A DNA stretch of 64,000 nucleotides from Salmonirosea aquatica (GTDB lineage Bacteria; Bacteroidota; Bacteroidia; Cytophagales; Spirosomataceae). A program made the position numbers and the translations under genes. This document shows positions 61,351 to 64,000 of this stretch, in pieces; position 1 is the first letter of the stretch; each line of letters begins with the position of its first letter. The notes beneath the pieces were generated by a model. It worked only from the letters and a program-made list of their open reading frames with translations. It did no database searches and had not been told where the DNA came from. The stretch is from positions 2,896,501 to 2,960,500 of the forward strand of contig NZ_WHLY01000002.1 in assembly GCF_009296315.1 (NCBI RefSeq). The letters are read 5' to 3'.

Positions 61351-64000
61351 TTAATTGCACCCGAAGCATAGCTTTCGCTGATTCTGGAAATTCAAGTTTC
61401 CATTGCTTGATTTCAAATCTTTTAGGTTAGCATCCGCTGCGCTGACAGTCACGGTATGGTTGGCCTTGATCTCAACGATATGTGTATTGTTAGGAACACA
61501 ATTACAATCCCAAGTGCTGGGATCATGCCAACTGCCTGTTTTGATGCTGAAAATTTCACCGCTTGTAGTACCGTTTACCGTCACTGTACCACTGCCGCGC
61601 GAGGTGCTTTCGCAGTTATTCACCGTGCAACTGGCGTAGTAGGTAGTCGTTGTGGTAAGCACGGGGGTGGTAAAGCTCGTTCCTGTCCCTACAATATTTC
61701 CTGCCGAGGCAACGCTGTACCAGTTGACCGTACCGCCACAGTTAGTGGCAGTTAAGGGGGCGGTTTGGCCGCTGTTGATGTTTGCGGAAGAAACGGTAGG
61801 TGCAGCTGGAGCGCTACTTAGCGTAATGGCGTTCGAAGAGCATGAGCTGGCAGAAGCAGAGTAGTACATGATAGCACCGTAGTTGTTCATTACCCAAGCG
61901 TTATCCGGGCCAGTAGTTTTAATACGATCGGGATAAATTCGGGTTGGGATCGAAGCACGAGTCCATGTCGAACCTCCATCCTGAGTTTTAAAATAATAGT
62001 GTCCTTCGGCTCCATAATTGGATACCAGCATTACTCCATGAAGAGGGTCGGAGAAACTAAGGTCTGAACGACCCAGAGGAGATCCGTCTACTATAAAGTC
62101 ATTCCAGGTAGCGCCCCCATCTGTTGTTTTTTTTGCGGTATTTCCACTTACCCACCCTGTACTATTATTAATGAAATAGATATTATATAGAGGGCCGCTA
62201 TCTAATGAGCCTACAATGGACCACGTTACACCACCATCGGTCGTTTTGGCCAACTGACCGCTAAACCCAGTACCTGCGTATCCCGTAGAAGCATTCGTGA
62301 AGAAGAGAGAATTGATGAGATCAGGAAGATTGCTGCTATTCCATGAAATTCCTCCATCCGTCGTCCTGTATAGGCTCTGTTGATTTGATACCCAGCCTGT
62401 ATTACTGTCTATGAAGTGAATCTTACTTTCAAAATAGCTGGACCCCAGATCGTATTGTTTTATCCAGGAGGTACCCCCATCGGTACTTTTATAGATGGCT
62501 TTGGGCGTATTCGTTCCGGCGGCTACGGCATAGCCAATATTTTGATCTAAAAAATCCAGTGCAACTACACCAAATAGCGTAGTTTTTGTCCAAACTTTTC
62601 CTCCATTTACCGTCTTCGTCAAGAAATTTGAAGTGGTTCCCGCCCAGCCGATGTTTTTATCGGCAAAGTCCAGTGTGCTTTTACCATAGTCACCTTCTCC
62701 GGCAACTGTACCCTGTCCCAGGGTCGTTTTCCACTCATATGAAGTTGGACCTTGGCTACCTTTTAAAATCCGTCCTGCTCGGCCCGTGATCCAGGCTTTG
62801 GTGGCGTCCCACATATAAATTGCGGCGGTATAGGTAGGAGGTGACACCGTAGAAGACCAGTTGACACCGCCATCGGAGGTCACGAAAATACCCTGCGATG
62901 TGAGTAGCGTTCCATGGCTTACATCGCTGAAAAAGATAGCCTTGAAATAGGTATTGGTAGAAAATGCCCCTATCATATTATTCCAGGTGTTCCCTCCATC
63001 AACGGTTTTATACAAGGCACCGCCGTACCCTGCTATCCAGCCTATTGACGGATTCACAAAAAAAACATCGCTCCACGAACTGTTCGTGCCGATTCCTGAA
63101 CTAATCTGAGTCCAGTTTACACCGCCATCGGTCGTTTTGGCTAACCCACCATTGTATCCGACCATCCAGCCTACCAAATAACTGGTAAAGTGCACCCTCT
63201 GGCCCGTTCCAGTACCTGTGGTGTAGGGTGTCCAGGTAAGGCCTCCGTCGTTTGTGCGAACTACGGCACCATTCGCGGACAAAAGCCATCCGTTGTTAGG
63301 GTCAGTAAAAAATAGATCATTGACTGGATAAAGTCCCCCTAAGTTGACGTCACTCCATGTTAGCCCGGCATCGGTGGTTTTCCATATTGTGGAGGAAAAG
63401 GACCCGGCAACCCAGCCTACCGTGCTGCTGGTAAAATAGACAGATTTTAAGTCATCTTTCCCGGCAAAGGATACTACGTTCCAGGTGTCTCCACCATCCG
63501 TGGTACGCACAATCTTGCCTTTGTTACCCACGGCGATGCCGACCAGGTCGCTCACGAAATGAATGTCGTTAAAATCCTCCCCGTCGGGTAGTGGGTTTTG
63601 CCAGGTCCAAGCTTCGGCTTGCGGCTCAGCGGTATAGGTGCCGGGTTGGGTAGCCTGGTAAGTCGCGGTGGTGGCACTTGGAATTAGAGTACCATCCCGC
63701 TTCCAGAGCAGACTGCCACCGCTGGGTAAACCGCTGGCGGTGAGAATCACGTTGCCGTCGAAGCAGGTACCCTCGTTGGATGAGATGGTAATGGTGGGTG
63801 CGACAATGGGCGAAATACTGGCCACGGTCTTTTCACTCCCCACCGTGCAGGTGGCGAAGTAAGTAGTAGTAGCCGTAGGACTAACGGTTATTGATGTTGT
63901 AGTACTGCCATCAGACCAGCTCACCGTCCCCGCGCAGCCATCGGCAGTGAGCGCTACACTTTCACCTTGGCAGAGTACATTAGGCCCGGTGACGGTGAAG
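61351..64000 (-). CDS. Giant secreted Asp-box repeat protein 3, 5' end beyond the window
   Basis: The frame is open to the right edge (FTVTGPNVLCQGESVALT at the edge), so the signal peptide and start lie outside. 882 residues are visible: an Ig-like unit, a second one (LLWKRDGTLI), a block of about 12 Asp-boxes, an Ig_7/CHU_C-associated-like domain (NCGGTVNWYSVASAGNIVG) and a C-terminal domain like those of the two neighbours (TGSWHDPSTWDCNCVPNN ... ANHTVTVSA). It closely resembles the first half of protein 1: both have AWTWQNPLPDGE, FNDI, a KVW-type Asp-box and an LGQG linker in the same order. It lacks the second propeller block. It ends FGCN; no T9SS tail is visible. Confidence 0.85.
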   Translation of the reverse strand, partial: FTVTGPNVLCQGESVALTADGCAGTVSWSDGSTTTSITVSPTATTTYFATCTVGSEKTVASISPIVAPTITISSNEGTCFDGNVILTASGLPSGGSLLWKRDGTLIPSATTATYQATQPGTYTAEPQAEAWTWQNPLPDGEDFNDIHFVSDLVGIAVGNKGKIVRTTDGGDTWNVVSFAGKDDLKSVYFTSSTVGWVAGSFSSTIWKTTDAGLTWSDVNLGGLYPVNDLFFTDPNNGWLLSANGAVVRTNDGGLTWTPYTTGTGTGQRVHFTSYLVGWMVGYNGGLAKTTDGGVNWTQISSGIGTNSSWSDVFFVNPSIGWIAGYGGALYKTVDGGNTWNNMIGAFSTNTYFKAIFFSDVSHGTLLTSQGIFVTSDGGVNWSSTVSPPTYTAAIYMWDATKAWITGRAGRILKGSQGPTSYEWKTTLGQGTVAGEGDYGKSTLDFADKNIGWAGTTSNFLTKTVNGGKVWTKTTLFGVVALDFLDQNIGYAVAAGTNTPKAIYKSTDGGTSWIKQYDLGSSYFESKIHFIDSNTGWVSNQQSLYRTTDGGISWNSSNLPDLINSLFFTNASTGYAGTGFSGQLAKTTDGGVTWSIVGSLDSGPLYNIYFINNSTGWVSGNTAKKTTDGGATWNDFIVDGSPLGRSDLSFSDPLHGVMLVSNYGAEGHYYFKTQDGGSTWTRASIPTRIYPDRIKTTGPDNAWVMNNYGAIMYYSASASSCSSNAITLSSAPAAPTVSSANINSGQTAPLTATNCGGTVNWYSVASAGNIVGTGTSFTTPVLTTTTTYYASCTVNNCESTSRGSGTVTVNGTTSGEIFSIKTGSWHDPSTWDCNCVPNNTHIVEIKANHTVTVSAADANLKDLKSSNGNLNFQNQRKLCFGCN

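Noticed and set aside
53461-64000. Giant-gene repeats as a CRISPR or DNA satellite array
   Set aside because: The repeat is at the protein level (Asp-boxes at irregular spacing within open frames); DNA copies are not identical and there are no spacers.
1-64000. tRNA, rRNA, CRISPR, insertion sequence or prophage
   Set aside because: None recognised on either strand; no integrase, transposase or phage structural gene among the open frames.

Overview
The window reads as a chromosome segment of a Bacteroidota bacterium, most likely Cytophagales (Spirosomataceae/Cytophagaceae type). The support is a type IX secretion (T9SS) sorting domain at the end of the secreted esterase at 7116-9137, a carboxypeptidase-regulatory-like TonB receptor, a RemB/Wzi-like barrel, many Bacteroidota-type -10 elements of the form TAnnTTTG, and housekeeping genes (typA, recO, recJ, ruvX, lptB, def, gatC) in a Bacteroidota style. 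I saw no tRNA, rRNA, CRISPR array, transposase, phage or plasmid gene. The gene content is dense and mostly non-mobile.

Layout. 1-6.3 kb: end of a HupE/UreJ-like membrane protein, an M1 aminopeptidase (frame broken), a general-stress flavin-binding protein, upp and a RemB/Wzi-like barrel. 6.3-13.9 kb: an envelope-glycan neighbourhood with a GT2 glycosyltransferase, a T9SS-exported sialate O-acetylesterase-like protein, a GT-C membrane glycosyltransferase, an OafA-like acyltransferase, a polysaccharide deacetylase lipoprotein, gmhA and a ThuA-domain protein. 14-24.5 kb: Nudix, typA, an Ada-type repair regulator, a small-protein/HNH nuclease pair flanked by a relic of a DASS transporter 3' end, the DASS transporter, lipoproteins, an M28 peptidase and an RsmF-like methyltransferase. 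24.5-30.4 kb: a TonB receptor and a 1011-residue Asp-box (VPS10-like) protein. 30.4-32.4 kb: an arsenic operon (arsR, arsM, LMW-phosphatase-type arsenate reductase) with two related palindromic operators. 32.5-44.8 kb: recO, a vanadium haloperoxidase lipoprotein (frame broken), lptB-GNAT-recJ, ruvX, def, an omega-amidase-like hydrolase, gatC, an SPFH/ribbon-helix-helix pair, and an LpxH-like phosphoesterase with a glycosyltransferase. 44.8-51.4 kb: small lipoproteins, an LVIVD lipoprotein, a serpin lipoprotein (frame broken), and an ECF sigma factor followed by a protein that, once one base is restored, has the layout of a dual-membrane-spanning anti-sigma factor. 51.7-53.5 kb: an AsmA-like protein. 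53.5-64 kb: three tandem giant secreted Asp-box (YCF48/BNR-like) proteins, the last running off the right edge.

Two window-wide properties stand out. Five genes are each broken by exactly one missing base, and in all five a C run on the + strand (C4, C7, C5, C4, C7) explains the break, although one of the five could equally be a G run. This points to homopolymer under-calling rather than gene decay. The palindrome GGTACC is strongly over-represented: I counted 22 copies by eye in the first 14.4 kb, where about 4 are expected, in several reading frames and on both sides of operons.

The most interesting loci are the sigma/trans-envelope anti-sigma pair (49.3-51.4 kb), the tandem giant propeller-protein array (53.5-64 kb), the operator-controlled arsenic methylation operon, and the HNH pair bracketed by a transporter relic.
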